DNA of 64,000 bases from Bubalus kerabau (taxonomy: Eukaryota; Chordata; Mammalia; Artiodactyla; Bovidae), in contig NC_073632.1 in the NCBI RefSeq assembly GCF_029407905.1, forward strand, positions 56,530,964-56,594,963, read 5' to 3'. The notes under the pieces were generated by a model. That model searched no databases and had not been told where the DNA came from. It was given only the letters and a program-made list of their open reading frames with translations. Numbering within the stretch: position 1 is the first letter of the stretch; each line of letters begins with the position of its first letter. The position numbers and the translations under genes are program-made. Of the stretch, positions 11,103-22,185 are shown one piece after another.

Positions 11103-11340
11103 CCAACCTAGATAGCATACTGAAAAGCAGAGACATTACTTTGCCAACAAAGGTCCGTCTAGTCAAGGCTATGGCTTTTCCAGTGGTCATGTATGGATGT
11201 GAGAGTTGGACTGTGAAAAAGCTGAGCACTGAAGAATTGATGCTTTTGAACTGTGGTGTTGGAGAAGACTCTTAAGAGTCCCTTGGACTGCAAGGAGATC
11301 CAACCAGTCCATTCTGAAGGAGATCAGCCCTGGGTGTTCA

Positions 11341-11589
11341 TTGGAAGGACTGATGCTGAAGCTGAAACTCCAATACTTTGGCCACCTCATGCGAAGAGTT
11401 GACTCATTGGAAAAGACTCTGATGCTGGGAGGGATTGGGGGCAAGAGGAGAAGGGGACGACAGAGGATGAGATGGCTGGATGGCATCACCGACTCTATGG
11501 ACATGAATTTGGGTAAACTCCGGGAGTTTGTGATGGACAGGGAGGTCTGGCATGCTGTGATTCATGGGGTCGCAAAGAGTCGGACATGA
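11341..11589 (+). pseudogene. BovB ORF C-terminal piece
   Basis: Eighty-two codons cover the conserved C-terminal region of the BovB polyprotein, including a basic stretch (GGKRRRGRQRMRW) and ending at the usual stop beside the element's 3' end (KSRT then stop). It is separated from the upstream RT frame by frameshifts. A basic segment here may bind nucleic acid, which is inference from charge only. Confidence 0.8.
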
Positions 11590-11620
11590 CTGAGAGACTG
11601 AATGGAACTGATCCGAACTC

Positions 11621-13268
11621 AACCACAGCAAGCGAGGCCTGCCTGTCCATCACCAATTCCCGGAGTCCACTCAAACCCATGTCCATTGAGTCGCTAATGC
11701 CATCCAACCATCTCATCTTCTATCGTCCTCTTCTCCTCCTGCCCTCAATGTTTCCCAGCATCAGGGTCTTTTCAAATGAGTCAGCTCTTTGCATCAGGTG
11801 GCCAAGGTATTGGAGTTTCAGCTTTAGCATCAGTCCTTCCAATGAACACCCAGAACTGATCTCCTTTAGGATGGACTTGTTGAATCTCCTTGCAGTCCAA
11901 GGGACTCTCAAGAGTCTTCTCCAACACCACAGCTCAGAAGCATCAATTCTTCAGCGCTCAGCTTTCTTCACAGTTCAACTCTCACATCCATACATGACCA
12001 GTGGAAAAACCGTAGCCTTAACTATTCGGACCTTTGTTGGCAAAGTAATGTCTCTGCTTTTTAATATGCTATCTAGGTTGGTCATAACTTTTCTTCCAAG
12101 GAGTAAGCGTCTTTTAATTTAATGGCTGCAGTCACCATCTGCAGTGATTTTAAAGCCCCCCAAAATAAAGTCAGCCACTGTTTCCACTGTTTACCCATCT
12201 ATTTGCCATGAAGTGATGGGATCAGATGCCATAATATTAGTTTTCTGAATGTTGAGCTTTAAGCCAACTTCTTCACTCTCCACCTTCACTTTCATCAAGA
12301 GGCTCTTTAGTTCTTCTTCACTTTCTGCCATAAGGGTGGTATCATCTGCATATATGAGGTTATTGATATTTCTCCCGGCAATTGATTCCAGCTTGTGCTT
12401 CCTCCAGCCCAGCATTTCTCATGATGTATTCTGCATATAAGTTAAATAAGCAGGGTGACAATATACAGCCTGGACATATTCCTTTTCCTATTTGGAACCA
12501 GTCTGTTGTTCCATGTCCAGTTCTAACTGTTGCTTCCTGACCTGCATAGAGGTTTCTCAAGGGGCAGGTCAGGTAGTCTGGTATGCCCATCTCTTTCAGA
12601 ATATTCCACAGTTTTTGTGATCCACACAGTCAAAAGCTTTGGCATAGCCAATAAAGCAGAAATAGATGTTTTTCTGGAACTCTCTTGCTTTTCCCATGAT
12701 CCAGCAGATGTTGGCAATTTGATCCCTGGTTCCTCTGCCTTTCCTAAGACCAGCTTGAACATCTGGAACTTCATGGTTCACATATTGCTGAGCCTGGCTT
12801 GGAAATTTTTGAGCATTACTTTACTAGCGTGTGAGATGAGTGCAATTGTGCGGTAGTTTGAGCGTTCTTTGGCATTGCCTTTCTTTGGGATTGGAATGAA
12901 AACTGACCTTTTCCAGTCCTATGGCCACTGCTGAGTTTCCCAAATATGCTGGCATATTGAATGCAGCACTTTCACAGCATCATCTTTCAGGATTTGAAAT
13001 AGCTCATCTGGAATTCCATCACCTCCACTAGCTTTGTTCATAGTGATGCTTTCTAAGGCACACTTGAGTTCACATTCCAGGATGTCTGGCTCTAGGTGAG
13101 TGATCACACCATTGTGATTATCTTGGTCATGAAGATCTTTTTCGTATAGTTCTTCTGTGTATTCTTGCCACTTCCTCTTAGTATCTTCTGCTTCTGTTAG
13201 GTCCCTACCATTTCTGTCCTTTATTTAGCCTATCTTTGCATGAAATATTCCCTTGGTATCTCTAATTT
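11621..13268 (-). mobile_element. Antisense BovB (part 2 of split copy)
   Basis: Continues from the 9591-9649 tail. On the + strand it runs from 'gaggcctgcctgtccatcac' back through the RT domain to 'cttggtatctctaatt', so the copy is about 1.7 kb and 5'-truncated upstream of the RT. RT remnants on the minus strand include FIGYAKAFD (about 12630-12660), where the motif A Asp is replaced by Gly, and YADD (near 12345). Several frameshifts break the frame. A 222-bp segment (12393-12614) is identical to 10569-10790 of the inner copy. Confidence 0.92.
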
Positions 13269-14645
13269 ATATACTCAACAAAACTCAAACATCAATTAAG
13301 CCCATATTGAGTCTAATTTTAATCATTTCATATATATTATTCTTTTAATTTCAAAAGTTATTAATGTTTTATTTCTAAAATATTTAAGAAACTTTCATTT
13401 CACAGGAGTTCAAAGATCACTCAACTCCAAGATTTAATCTGTTCCTTTAATAGGAGGATATTTCTAAGCAAAACAGTTTACAAACTTAGCCCCTGCCCAC
13501 TTGTCTAAGTCTAAAATTAATTCATATTTTAGGAATGGTGTCACTGTGGTTTTATTTCCAAGAGTATAAACTCTAAGAGGGTATTTTTGTCTGTTTTGCT
13601 CAATACTGTATTTCTCACATCTTGAATAATGTTGAGCACATGATGAGTACTACAAGTTTTGGTGAATGTTGAATAAATATATTGCATTCTGAGAACTACT
13701 CCTGGAGAAAGTCTGTTACTCCTTTCTTTGGAAGACAAAGGTCTGCAGGAACGAAGATATGCAATTTGACTTTTTCATGTGGTCTGGACTTGTCTCAGCC
13801 TCAAAGTTAGTATTTTCTCAAATAATTACCTGCTGTTAGTTTCAGGAATAAGATTTTAGTATACAATGTTGCTTTTAATCGTGTTGAATTGCAGGATCTT
13901 TTAGAATGCATAAAGTCACTTGGGTATACTTAAAGAAATAGCTCCTTGCTAAGCTTCCTCCTCAAGGAAGTTAACTGGCTAAGTGCAAATGTTCCAATTT
14001 ATTCAGTGTAACCAGGAGACTGATGTGAGCTGTAAATTTTTTAAATGTTCCAAGGATTAGCATTTCAAAAAGACATATTACTAAATCCCTTTTTTAATTC
14101 CTCATACTCAATTTACTTTGAGAACATTTCTCAAACATTAGTAGAAATAAATGTTTCTAAAGATAAAATAAAGACAATCACAAAGATTAGAAAAAGTCAC
14201 TTTTTAAAAATAAAGGCAAATCACAAAGATTAGAAAAAGTCACTTTTTTAAAGCATATCCATTGACAGAAGTTAATAAGTAAAACACTTTTTGAAGTTTA
14301 TCTCCTTCAAGGCAATATATTTCGGAGCTCATATAAGAGAGATCATATTGAACATTTTGCTATTATCCAGAAATAATTTATCATTTTTTATTTCCTAGAA
14401 GCTATAGAGATACTGTATACACTCTTCAGCCTGTCTTGTAGTCCTGGATCTCTGTTATACGGAACCTAAGGTATGTGTCAGGAATATGTTTGCACTGCTT
14501 CCTTTTAATCTGTTTAAAATTCTATTTTTACTTGTGCTTAAGATAAATACATTCTCATTGTTAAAACTACAAATATTAATAAAACATGTGAGGTAGAAAT
14601 TGAAAATACCCAAGCCTCAAAATTAGTAACTATAATGTAGTCATA
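13269..14645. other. Unique AT-rich DNA
   Basis: No gene or named repeat was found apart from the local duplication at 14176-14248. Short open frames lack motifs. The stretch lies between the BovB palindrome and the next BovB fragment. Confidence 0.4.
14176..14248. repeat. Two-copy tandem duplication, 43-bp period
   Basis: A 30-bp block starting 'aatcacaaagattagaaaaa' occurs at 14176-14205 and again, identically, at 14219-14248. The spacing unit is 43 bp. It is a simple local duplication, probably replication slippage. Confidence 0.93.
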
Positions 14646-14840
14646 ATACTTTTGCCAAAAGTCTGTCTAGTCAAAGCTATGGTTTTCCAGTGGTCATGTA
14701 TGGATGTGAGATTTGGACTATAAAAGAAAGCTGAGTGCCGAAGAATTGATACTTGTGAACTGTGGTGCTGGAGAAGACTCTTGAGAGTCCCTTGGACTGC
14801 AAGGAGATCCAACCAGTCCATCCTAAAGGAGATCAGTCCT
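14646..14840 (+). mobile_element. BovB internal fragment, both ends missing
   Basis: The match begins at 'atacttttgccaaaagtctg' and ends at 'aaggagatcagtcc', inside the BovB coding region and about 350 bp before the normal 3' terminus. It lacks the terminal tail that target-primed insertions normally keep, so it was truncated by a later deletion or arose from an internally primed template. Confidence 0.88.
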
Positions 14841-14936
14841 TTTATTTTTTTGAAAAAAAACTATTTTATCCAGAACTTTCCCCTAACTGATTAATATGGA
14901 AATATGCAAAGAAATCTCTTAACATTTAAAGTATAT

Positions 14937-15208
14937 ACTACTACTACTAAGTCACTTCAGTCATGTCTGACTCTGTGCGACCCCATAGACGGCAGCCCAC
15001 CAGGCTTCCCCGTCCCTGGGATTCTCCAGGCAAGAACACTGGAGTGGGTTGCCATTTCCTTCTCCAATGCAGGAAAGTGAAAAGTGAAAGTGAAGTTGCT
15101 CAGTCGTGTCCGACCCTCAGCGACCCCATGGACTGCAGCCTTCCAGGCTCCTCCATCCATGGGATTTTCCAGGCAAGAGCACTGGAGTGGGGTGCCATGG
15201 CCTTCTCC
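14937..15208 (-). mobile_element. BOV-A2 dimeric SINE, antisense
   Basis: Two Bov-A monomers lie head to tail. On the + strand, the first runs from 'tactactactaagtcacttc' to 'gccatttccttctccaatgc'. After the linker 'gaaagtgaaaagtgaaag', the second runs from 'ttgctcagtcgtgtccgacc' to 'gccatggccttctcc'. There is no tRNA-like head, as expected for BOV-A2. The tail is a short (CTA)n run at the left edge. Confidence 0.93.
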
Positions 15209-15264
15209 CCTCAATTAAGAGAATATTGCTTTTTTTCATTCCTATTTGTGTTTTGCTTTCCTTT

Positions 15265-15800
15265 TTTCCCTTCATTGAAGTATCTACTAGCTTAACTTTT
15301 TCAACCAGATTTTTTTTCAAGATAGCTCTCTGATTTATTTATGCCACTGCTTTCTTTTCTTCTAATACTTTTATTTTAACATTACTTTTCCCTGTATTTT
15401 TTGAGTATATTTTTATTTTCCTAATTTCTTGAGTTTGATATTTAAGTAATTCATCTTTTTAATTTTGTATTTAATAAGTTAAATGTTTAATGCTGGTATT
15501 TTTCTCTGAGTACATTCTTAGCCATATCCTTTAACTTTTTATTTATAATATAGTATTTTTATTTCTTAGAAATCCTACAACCATTTTGTTTTTGATTCTG
15601 TCTTTCAGCATGTTTTGATATTTTCTTTGATCTAAGAATTGAATTGTGAATCTGACAGAAATTATTTTTAGGAGGAGGAGAGAGGTTTAGTTGTATATAT
15701 GTGGGGTTTTTTTTTTAATGTTTTCAGTTTTTCTTGATTTCTTTTTCTTTCTTTTTTCTTTTTTTTTTTTTTTTTTTTACTATAACCTGCTTTATGGCTC
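15265..15800 (-). repeat. Probable old L1, antisense, with T-rich tract
   Basis: T-rich sequence whose wording (for example 'ttaatgctggtatttttctc', 'cttagccatatcctttaac') resembles the reverse complement of the L1 ORF2 endonuclease region. It is strongly diverged. A T-rich low-complexity run occupies 15743-15778. The family cannot be assigned by eye. Confidence 0.45.
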
Positions 15801-17723
15801 TTGGTCAAAAATGTGTTTGTTTTTTTACTGATTTTACTTCTTAAAATCTTCAGGTTTTACATTTATGGTCAATATGCAATTCTTTTAAAATTTTTAATAG
15901 GTACATTTACAGTTAATAGTAAATGAATTTAATATTAAAATTTATTCAAATACTCTTTGTTCTTTCTCTGAACTGATAAAAAATAAGCTGAAATCACTAC
16001 TTATCATTCATAGAATAAACTGAAATCACTACTTGGCATTAATGTTTTGATTCTATCAATGTAATTAAATCCATTCACCCAATCCAACTGAACCCCAACA
16101 ATGTGTCAAGCACGGAAATGATTTTATGAATGAGAAAACTGTGGGCAATTACAAAAACAGACAGAGGGCCACACACAAAGTCTAGTGAGAGAACACAGTA
16201 GGGAGAAATTAATCCTGGGAGAACGATGAATGAAAGCAGTAGGAAATCATTGCCTTTCCTAACAGGGTCTCCAATATACATTGTTCAACATGTCAGCCCA
16301 TGACAGAAATTTAAAAAGACGGGATTGTCATTATATATATATATATATAGTCTTAAAATACCATGAAGTCTGTGCTGTAGACGTCATGGTTTGGATCATA
16401 AACCCAAAGTCGGAAATATTTCATTACATATCTTCCAATGCAAATCTTCTGGCAAGACTTGCTAATCTGTTTTTCAGATAATAGCAACCCCCTACCCTGC
16501 TTCAACCCACACAATTGAAAAAGATATGTCTTAAGGGAATTTATATTTGAAAGCATGAATCTCTGAGGCCGTTCTAAAAGCTAGTGAGGAAAAAAAAACA
16601 AAGCCCATCAGAAAGGGAAAATAGGTTTTATAAGACAAAATGGGACATTTTTCTTATTATTAAAACATGCCATGGAACTCTAGGGATTGTGGTGCTCAGG
16701 TGCAGAATAATAAGCCTTGATTTGGCAATGGAAAATTCCATGAAGGGTCCAATAATGTGTTATGCTTCATTAATATAAGAATTTTTACATTTATTCTGTG
16801 ATTTTCACCCTTCATTATCCCAAAATGCTTTATTAACTGAAGCCACGATGAAGAAAATCTCACCACCACCTTGGGAGAAGTTCCTTGTGGTATGTTTTTA
16901 AATTAAAATATCAAAAAACAATTTTGTTTAAGATAGGAAGAACAAAATGATACCTAAATAGAAGTTTCAGAAATATCTTTAAGCCAGTAAATATTAGCAC
17001 CAATCACATTTTAAGTGTAGATTTGTAGAGTCATTTATTTGCACTGAGAGTAAGGACAAAGGACTGGCCTGAGGTGATGGTTTGAGTTTACTTGGACACC
17101 GACCCTTCTGTCTGGCAATACCCTTGAGTGACGATCTCTGGAAAACCAGATATAAAACTGCTACATGACACTTACACAATCTCTGTATGAGCACAGTGAT
17201 ACAGAGCGATGAACAACTCTTCAGTCTGCCCATTCCCCTGCCCCTGAGAAGTATGATTTAATTCTCATCAGCCCCCTTCTCTTCTCATAAAGTTCTTTCT
17301 GATGCTGCTAATAGAAGAAATGTGGATAGCTAACAGAGAAACAGCAGAGTCCTTGGCCTTGCCCTGGGTTGTGCTAATAAAGAGGAGATCTCTCACCTCT
17401 AGCAGAAACACAGACTCCATGAACTAAGGTTGGGGTTACCTATTTTGTTCCGAGCAGTCGGAGTCATGGAGTCACACCAGTGCTCTTGGTTAGACTTCAC
17501 TCAAGAACACATGGGCTATTTCCCAAGGTGTCCTCCCCAGGACAGAAGCAGCAGCAGCATCCACAACAGGCTGTCAGGGAAGCTGATGGCTGGTGGTCGG
17601 CAGTGGCAGGGGAAAGTGGCCAGAAGGAATGGACTGAGTTTCCTAGCCCTGAGAGTGTCTCTGTGATCACATCACCTCTCCAGGCTTCTGCTTTGAAGTA
17701 GGATAATAGATGTTGAAAAATAA
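15801..17723. other. Unique DNA, no gene seen
   Basis: No recognised repeat except a (TA)n run at about 16334-16350. The segment 17430-17700 is GC-richer and has two overlapping open frames of 73-78 codons, with an AGC-rich patch (cagaagcagcagcagcatcc). Neither resembles a protein I recognise and neither has splice or start context. I do not call a gene. Confidence 0.35.
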
Positions 17724-17811
17724 AAGTGTTAGTTGCTCAGTCGTGTCCGACTCTTTGAGAGTCCATAGATTATACCCCACGAGGTTCCCCTGTCCATGGA
17801 ATTCTCCAGGC
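17724..17811 (-). mobile_element. Bov-tA SINE 3' fragment, antisense
   Basis: The + strand 'aagtgttagttgctcagtcg' to 'catggaattctccagg' is the tail half of Bov-tA in antisense. The head half is absent, so it is a strongly truncated insertion. Confidence 0.85.
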
Positions 17812-17826
17812 TGTAACATGCTTTTT

Positions 17827-17988
17827 AAAGAAAGCAAATGTTGGGAATTCCCTGGTGGTCCAATGGTTAGGACTCCATGCTTTTACTGCCAAGGGCCCAG
17901 GTTCAATCCCTGGTCGAGGAACTGAGATCCTGTAAGTTGTGAGATATGGCCGAAAAGATAAATAAAAATTAATAAAGAAAGCAAATGT
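17827..17988 (+). mobile_element. CHR-type short SINE with 15-bp TSD
   Basis: The body 17842-17973 begins 'gggaattccctggtggtcca', with a B-box-like ggttcaatccc and a CHR tail (atatggccgaaaagataaat, then aataaaaatt). A perfect 15-bp TSD (aaagaaagcaaatgt) lies at 17827-17841 and 17974-17988. It is the compact form of CHR without the long body seen at 9015. Confidence 0.94.
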
Positions 17989-18169
17989 AAATTTTATTCA
18001 TCAAGGGGAAAAAAAAAGCAGATCATATTTGATCTCTAAAAGCCCTCTACTGCCACAGAACTCTAATTCATCTAGACCCTGGGTGGACTCTGTCTAGTGT
18101 GGTTTCTTACATACTTTTCCTCAGAACCAAAAACTGTTCCCTGTGTTGACTTTTTTAATTGTGTAGAAG

Positions 18170-18335
18170 TATGAGCTCTCAAGCTTATGAGCTGGGTGAC
18201 CTTGAGCAAACTGCCTAATCACTTCTTATCTAAAGTCCCTACCTGTGTACTTCAAAGCTTTACAAGGAAAGTCTTCTGAATAGTACTTCACATATAGAAC
18301 CTACTTTACATAAACTGTTATTATTACTGGCTGGA
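18170..18335 (-). repeat. MIR-type ancient SINE, antisense
   Basis: The wording 'gagctgggtgaccttgagca', then 'gtacttcacatatagaacct' and the end 'aaactgttattattac', follows the reverse complement of MIR. It is diverged. Confidence 0.6.
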
Positions 18336-18871
18336 TTGTATATACAAGGTATAATCAGATACATACTTCTGAAAATACAAAGGAACAAACTATAAAAATA
18401 ATTATAAATCAAGCTAACCACCCAGCAATGCTTTACAAATTTACATATTTAAAAGCAAGATGCCTGGCATTTTATTATAACCATTTCCCTTAATATAATG
18501 GGAGCATTTTTTCCTATCATTAATATTTTAACAATGGCTTTATTACAGTCTTTCCTATGAGGATCTATTGTGATATAGTTAAATGCCTCTATTTAAGAAA
18601 CAGACTGTTTCCAATCTACTATTTGAAAAATGCTGGGATAAATGCCCTTGATTACAAATATTGGGTGAAACAATTGATGTTTATTTCCTCAAGATATATC
18701 CCTATGAATGAGATTTTTTGGTCAACAGGAATTATCTTCCTCAGGGCTCTTTATATGTAGCTCCCAATTGCTTTCCCAAAGGGCTGCACTAATTTGGAGT
18801 GTGAGGGTCCTTATCAAACTACACCCTATTCAGCAATGAATATTACTTTTATGTAATCTTTGTCAATTTGA

Positions 18872-19083
18872 TAAAGTGAAAGTGAAGTTGCTCAGTTCTG
18901 TCCGACTCTGCGACCCCATGGACTGTAGCCTACTGGGCTCCTCCGTCCATGGGATTTTCCAGGCAAAAAGGTACTGGAGTGAGTTGCCATTTCCTTCTCC
19001 AGAGGGTCTTCCTGACCCAGCGATCGAACCAAGGTCTCCCTGCACTGCAGGCAGACGCTTTACCCTCTGAGCCACTAGAGAAG
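18872..19083 (-). mobile_element. Bov-tA SINE, antisense (left of head-to-head pair)
   Basis: Tail (aagttgctcagttctgtccg) at the left and tRNA-like head (accctctgagccactagag) at the right. Together with the sense Bov-tA at 19098 it forms an inverted pair with heads facing, separated by about 14 bp. Confidence 0.92.
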
Positions 19084-19085
19084 CT

Positions 19086-19285
19086 TATATAAAACTAGAG
19101 ACTTCCCTGGTGGCTCAGATGGTAAAGTGTCTGCCTACAATGCAGGAGACCTGGGTTCAATCCCTGGGTCGGGAAGATCTCCTGGAGAAGGAAATGGCAA
19201 CTCACTCCAGTATTCTGGCCTGGAAAATCCCTTGGACGGAGGAACCTGGTAGGATACAGTCCATGGGGTCGCATATATAAAACTA
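19086..19285 (+). mobile_element. Bov-tA SINE with 12-bp TSD, 3'-shortened
   Basis: The body 19098-19273 has head (gagacttccctggtggctca), B-box-like ggttcaatccc and core, but stops at 'ccatggggtcgca' without the last tail block. The perfect TSD tatataaaacta occurs at 19086-19097 and 19274-19285. The loss of the BovB-like terminus inside an intact TSD means the RNA was truncated or primed internally before integration. Confidence 0.93.
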
Positions 19286-19544
19286 ATATAACACTAATAT
19301 GTTAATTTAAATCTTTGCTTACAGTGAGATTAAATTTTGTTTTCTCATAGCTAATACATTTTATATTTCTTCTTTAAATTATCTGTTCCTGTTTTTTGAC
19401 TATCTTTTTACTATTTATTTTAGTGTTTATGTTTTAATATGATTTGCTTTATTATATAACCCTTGGTCATATTTAGGCAAAGTTTTCCTCACAATCGCTA
19501 TTTATCTCTTATTTCTGTTTCTAGTGATATTTTAGTCATTCAAT

Positions 19545-19720
19545 GGTTATTTATTGAGCACCAACTGTGTCCTGATCTCTGCTCCCTGTTCTGGGAAAAC
19601 TAGACAATATTTGCTGGGAAGCAAATAAAATAGAGAAGCCCTTGATCTCATAAAACTTTTACAGTCTGGTTAGGACAGATATTAATGGAGAAAATAAGTA
19701 AGTAAATAATGTAATAAGAG
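19545..19720 (+). repeat. Ancient interspersed repeat ('tattgagcacc' class)
   Basis: The wording 'atttattgagcaccaactgtgt', shortened here to gagcaccaactgtgtcctg, then 'ctgttctgggaaaactagac' and 'cccttgatctcataaaac' matches a common mammal-wide repeat that I recall but cannot name with certainty. A related copy is at 30262-30410. Confidence 0.5.
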
Positions 19721-21437
19721 TGATGTTCAGATGATATGGATCATTTTCACCTGCCAGAATATCACAATATAAGAAAGAGCCTTCCTTTTCTTCCCCAAAG
19801 AGGATTCACAGTTCTAGCTGCACTTGGAAGCACCAGCATATTAAATACCCACACCTGCCCAACCTTCCTACCCCATGAATTGGTCCTGGGTGTTATTGAT
19901 ATTTTTTTAAGCTTGCCAGGCAAGTCTGATGTGAATTCAGTGGATGTGTTTGTGAAATCTGTGTTGAGAATAAAGGGTTGAAAAGGAATTTACTAGTGCC
20001 TTCCTGATCTCTCAGCTTGACTACAAAGAGACCAAGACCTGGCTTTCATGTTACAGCGAAAGACACCAATCTAGCTCACGTTGGGACAATGCTGAGAGAC
20101 ACAACTCTCCTCATTCCTGAGTGAAATCCAGATGACTTGGAAATCAGACCTCAAATCATCCACAAATAGTTAAAGGGAAAGACTCTGGGAGTATGATGAA
20201 CCACATACCCAAAGATAAAACTAAGAAACACATCAGCAGTGTTGAGGGAAGACGGAACAGCAAGGAGAGATATAGTTGTAGCACAGAGGCTGTACCAGGA
20301 CAGGAGTTGATTACAGCATGATAACTAGAAATCTAATTCTTATTGGCTAAAAACCATATTTCTTGCTCAGGGTAAATATCCTGCAAGAGCTGGTAAGGAG
20401 TTCTACTTCATAGTCACACTTAGGATTTTAGGCTAACACATGAATTTAAACACAAAGAAATAAGAGAAAATGAAAATCAAAGTACACTCTCTTTCCAAGA
20501 TGGGCTGATGCCAATAAGATTACTGCTTTTTGCTCTACATTCTTTAAAAGAATGGTAAGTACCCTCCATATTTATTATTATTATTAACAATCAGATTATA
20601 TCTCAAGGAAAAACCAGGTTTATTATTTCCTATCTAAAGCTAAATTCCATAAGGAAAAATAAATCTGAGTTCATCAGTTTTTAACATATGTTGTCCCTGC
20701 TCATCAAGGATATGGTTTAAAAATTTACCCGCTCAATTAGCAACGTCTCACATCTGGATGGATGTAAGGGTGGCTGGAATTAAAGAAGATAGAGACACAA
20801 AGCTATTTACTGCTCATACATAGTTCCTGACAATTATGGATAATGAAGTGGCATGGAGTATATTCTACTTTTCTAAGCTGCTACTGTGTAGTGTAGTTTG
20901 TGGAAAAGACAAGACCCAACAAAGTCAAGAAATAAAGAGTGTCACTCCCCCAAAAGAAAACATTAGGTAAGACTAAAGAATGAAAAAAATACCAAAGAAT
21001 GTATTTTTTTAAATATAATCATCACCTGATCTATGCTGACTCAGGTGGATGGTGCAGTATAAGGCATTAGTTCAGCTGATTGAATGCCATGTTCCTGAAA
21101 AATTAGTCAATTCATTGGGTGTGACCCAACGAAACCTCTTCTCCAAATCCATGTGACTATCCACGTCTTGGAAATAAGATGGGGTGCTATGAAAGAGGAT
21201 GGGTGGATTACTTCAAATACTTCCCCGTTACCAGGAAAGGAAGTCAGAGTATGGGTCTCTTTTAACTTCAAAAACAACACTGCAGGAATAAAACAGTAGT
21301 TCTTCCTCGACTTCCACTGTGTTCTTGAAATACTCTCATGTGAAAAACTTACTGCTGAGGAATTAAAGACTCTGTAGGAATGAGTTTAGGGAATTGATGA
21401 CATGAGGGGACCTGTGAAAGCCCTATAAATATTTTTG
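19721..21437. other. Unique DNA, no gene seen
   Basis: No repeat or gene was recognised over about 1.7 kb. The best open frame (19736-19981, plus strand, 81 codons) has no recognisable motif. Composition is ordinary. Confidence 0.4.
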
Positions 21438-21643
21438 GCGTGTGTGTGCTCAGTTGTGTCTGATTCTTTGCAACCCCATGGACTGTAGCCCTCCAGGCTC
21501 TTTTGTCCATGGAATTCTCCAGGCAAAAGTACTGGAGCGGGTTGCCATTTCCTACTCTAGGGGTCTTTCTGACCCAGGGATAGAACCCTGGGTCTCCTGC
21601 ATTGGCAGGCGGATCTTTTACCACTGAGCCACCAGGGAAGCCC
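21438..21643 (-). mobile_element. Bov-tA SINE, antisense
   Basis: The tail (gctcagttgtgtctgattct) is at the left, preceded by a short (GT)n, and the complete tRNA-like head (gagccaccagggaagccc) is at the right. It is near full length with moderate divergence. A TSD was not evident. Confidence 0.93.
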
Positions 21644-21933
21644 TCTCTGACACTTTTTAACTGCTTCCTGTCTAACAGGGAAGGCCTAGGGTTATTTGTC
21701 TCATCTTCTTATATCTGTTTTAAGGCAACACTGAAAAATCCTCTCCCATGCATTGCTGATTACCATTATTTTATCTACCTCTGTGTTATAGAGCTGAAAA
21801 AATAAAACTTCCCTTCCTGGAATGTGGTGTTAGGTGCTTCCACAAGTGACGAACTAGTCAACCTCTGTTTTTTATCTTCTGCTTTGACTAGGAAATAAAT
21901 ATATAAGAAGAAATAAAATTTAAAAAATATATG

Positions 21934-22185
21934 GTCTGCTATCGATTGAATTGTGCCCCCAAGCTGAGGTTCTTTCTCTCTCAATCTCTTTTCATTTGTC
22001 AGACGAGGACAGGACAAGAAGATTACTGTCTGCAAGCCAGGAAGCAAAAGCCTTCACTAGGAATCAAGACAGCACCTTGATCTTGGACTTGCCAGTCTCC
22101 AGAAATACGAGAAATGAAGTTTGGTTGCTTAAGCAACCCAGTCCATGTTGTTTTTAGATAACAACTGAAGAAGACAAGTTACTGT
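21934..22185 (+). mobile_element. MLT1-type MaLR LTR remnant
   Basis: The start 'tgctatcgattgaattgtgc', a middle 'ctgtctgcaagccaggaagc', and the end 'gacagcaccttgatcttgga' followed by 'gttgcttaagcaacccagtc' match the MLT1 LTR pattern of mammalian MaLR elements. The middle is shortened by a deletion. It is a solo LTR fragment with no internal region beside it. Confidence 0.65.

Larger units (their letters stand above)
9650..11620 (+). mobile_element. Sense BovB, 5'-truncated, nested in antisense BovB
   Basis: About 1.97 kb of BovB, starting in the linker before the RT region (gtgacattgtacagg) and running to the 3' terminus (gtcggacatgactgagagac). Removing this block rejoins the two pieces of the surrounding antisense BovB at the expected point, so this is the younger, inner insertion. 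It carries a 405-codon RT frame (9885-11102), then frameshifts, then an intact C-terminal piece. It and the antisense arm form a large tail-to-tail palindrome. Confidence 0.92.
18490..19540 (-). mobile_element. Old L1 (L1M-type), antisense, split by SINEs
   Basis: Segments 18490-18871 and 19286-19540 read as the reverse complement of an old mammalian L1 ORF2 end and its surroundings. Examples are 'tcccaattgctttcccaaag', then 'ctgcactaatttggagtgtg', then 'ctttgtcaatttgata'. The wording resumes after the SINE pair with 'cttctttaaattatctgttc'. The SINEs inserted later. No frame survives. Confidence 0.65.

Noticed and set aside
9591..11620. Reading 9591-11620 as one twin-primed BovB
   Set aside because: The inverted piece at the left is the extreme 3' terminus, whereas twin priming inverts the 5' part. 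Nested insertion into an antisense copy explains the order and the 8-bp repeat.
17430..17701. Two overlapping plus-strand frames in a GC-richer patch
   Set aside because: They are short, share the same DNA in different frames, and lack motifs. The Ser/Gln runs come from a small AGC-rich patch.
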